DNA of 64,000 bases, taken from Carboxylicivirga sp. (GTDB lineage: Bacteria > Bacteroidota > Bacteroidia > Bacteroidales > Marinilabiliaceae). The DNA is taken from assembly GCA_025210475.1 (NCBI GenBank), contig JAOARW010000021.1, positions 62,001 through 126,000 of the forward strand, in the 5' to 3' direction. This document shows, one piece after another, positions 63,097-64,000 of the stretch (position 1 is the first letter of the stretch; each line of letters opens with the position of its first letter). Both the position numbers and the translations under genes were made by a program. Under the pieces are notes generated by a model. It was not told the DNA's origin. It was given only the letters and a program-made list of their open reading frames with translations, and made no database searches.

Positions 63097-64000
63097 ATGA
63101 GAATTTTATATACACTACTAATTGGATTTATACTGTTTGCGAGTTGCACCAGCACTGGCAAAAAAGTAAACACTGATCAAAAGGCAGTTGAATTAAAGGT
63201 AATGACCTGGAATATTTGGGGAAAACTAAATCTGGAGCCGAAGTACAGTATTAATGGAAAGACCGCCCGTGAGCGTGTGATTGAAATAATCAAAGAAAGC
63301 AAAGCAGATATCATTACAATGACAGAAACCTATGGTTCCGCCAAAGCGATTGCTGAGGCTTTGAATTTCCATTACTACACGCCGGCAGAGGATGCTAATC
63401 TAACGATCTTTAGCAGATACCCGTTGGCATCAGCAGGTAATCTAGAAAAACTATCTTCTTTCTCATTTATTCAGGCGCTTGTTAATTTGCCTAATAATAA
63501 GCAAGTGAAGGTTTTTAATATCTGGCTAACCAGTGGAGGAAGGCATATTGTCGAAGTAAAAAACAAGGAGTTGTCAGATGCTGATTTTAATAAGGGTGAT
63601 GAAAACCGATACAAGCATATCCAGGAGTTATTAAATCATGAAGACTACAAAAAGAGTATGCTTGCCAAAAATGAAGTTCCGGTTATTGTGGCAGGAGATT
63701 TTAACTGTGTATCTCATTTAGACTATACAGCAGATACAAAGAAAAAAGGCTTGAACTACTCAAGGATATTAGATTGTCAGACCTCTCAAGCGATGGTAAA
63801 AGCTGGTTTTACTGATTCCTACAGGCATATGCATCCCGAGGTAACAATCAATACGCTTGGGTACACCTGGACGACAGTGGGACAAGGCTATACTTATAAG
63901 TCGGGTGAAGGCTTTGTGCCAGTTGACAAGAATCCAGGTCCACAATACCAGGACCCATATGCACGTATCGATTATATCTATTGTGCCGGCGATGGTATTA
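63097..64000 (+). CDS. EEP-family phosphodiesterase/phosphatase, lipoprotein, truncated by window end
   Basis: The ATG is at 63097 (MRILYTLLIGFILFASCTS; lipobox Cys17), 6 bases after the previous stop, and the frame is open to the last base (about 301 codons), so only the C-terminus is missing. Landmarks are VMTWNIWGK, MTETYGSA, NIWLTSGG, VAGDFNCVSHLDY and ARIDYIYCAGDGI; the final Asp-His motif would lie beyond the window. It is similar to the preceding protein in layout but longer in the middle. It is the third EEP enzyme in the window. Confidence 0.85.
   Translation, partial: MRILYTLLIGFILFASCTSTGKKVNTDQKAVELKVMTWNIWGKLNLEPKYSINGKTARERVIEIIKESKADIITMTETYGSAKAIAEALNFHYYTPAEDANLTIFSRYPLASAGNLEKLSSFSFIQALVNLPNNKQVKVFNIWLTSGGRHIVEVKNKELSDADFNKGDENRYKHIQELLNHEDYKKSMLAKNEVPVIVAGDFNCVSHLDYTADTKKKGLNYSRILDCQTSQAMVKAGFTDSYRHMHPEVTINTLGYTWTTVGQGYTYKSGEGFVPVDKNPGPQYQDPYARIDYIYCAGDGI

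Noticed and set aside
1..64000. Search for tRNA, rRNA, integrase, IS transposase, phage or replication origin
   Set aside because: None was recognised by eye on either strand, so the accessory character rests on repeats and pseudogenes only.

Overview
The window reads as a chromosomal segment of a free-living, polysaccharide-degrading Bacteroidota bacterium, probably a marine or sediment member of Bacteroidales/Marinilabiliales. The evidence is two ECF-sigma/FecR/SusC/SusD units, several type IX secretion (T9SS) C-terminal sorting domains, many lipoprotein signals, AT-rich intergenic DNA, and few Shine-Dalgarno-like sites. The genus assignment is inference.

Layout. 1-3250: 3' end of a sulfatase overlapping a GH42-like, T9SS-sorted glycosidase (tail of an upstream sulfated-glycan locus). 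3430-12579: PUL-like unit 1, with ECF sigma, FecR, a small T9SS cargo protein, SusC, SusD, a fasciclin-domain lipoprotein and a small lipoprotein, but no glycosidase; two of its genes share a duplicated hairpin/leader. 12720-14795 (minus strand): Crp-type regulator and two metallo-beta-lactamase-fold hydrolases. 14796-21249: an AT-rich gap, an LRR protein, two lipoproteins (one with a ClpP-like serine hydrolase core), a palindromic REP-like array, and a two-gene unit with a papain-like (AvrRpt2/C70-type) protease carrying a T9SS tail. 21510-32596: catabolic block with metallophosphoesterase (MPP), GH20, GH16, GH172 (DUF2961), a decayed GH20 copy, a second MPP and a second GH172. 32991-49240: PUL 2, with ECF sigma, FecR, SusC, SusD, a double-LamG lipoprotein, a hemopexin/PI-PLC/T9SS fusion, an endonuclease-exonuclease-phosphatase (EEP) family enzyme, a PI-PLC-like lipoprotein, a GH97 with retaining alpha-galactosidase signature and an MPP. 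49249-51501: sulfatase remnant, an unknown cytoplasmic protein and a ~107-bp direct repeat. 51502-64000: three MPPs (one fused to a PQQ-type propeller), a double SGNH esterase, a GH116-like glycosidase, another MPP and two EEP lipoproteins, the last running off the window.

How they may work together. From 21.5 kb to the right end there are seven MPPs, three EEP enzymes and two PI-PLC-like enzymes, all with export signals, interleaved with exo-acting glycosidases (GH20, GH97, GH172 x2, GH116) and an esterase. That combination is unusual for an algal polysaccharide locus. It suggests a substrate that is both glycosylated and phosphodiester-linked, such as an inositol-phosphate glycolipid (glycosyl inositol phosphoryl ceramide, GPI anchor) or a phosphoglycan. 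This is inference from domain content only; no substrate can be proven from sequence.
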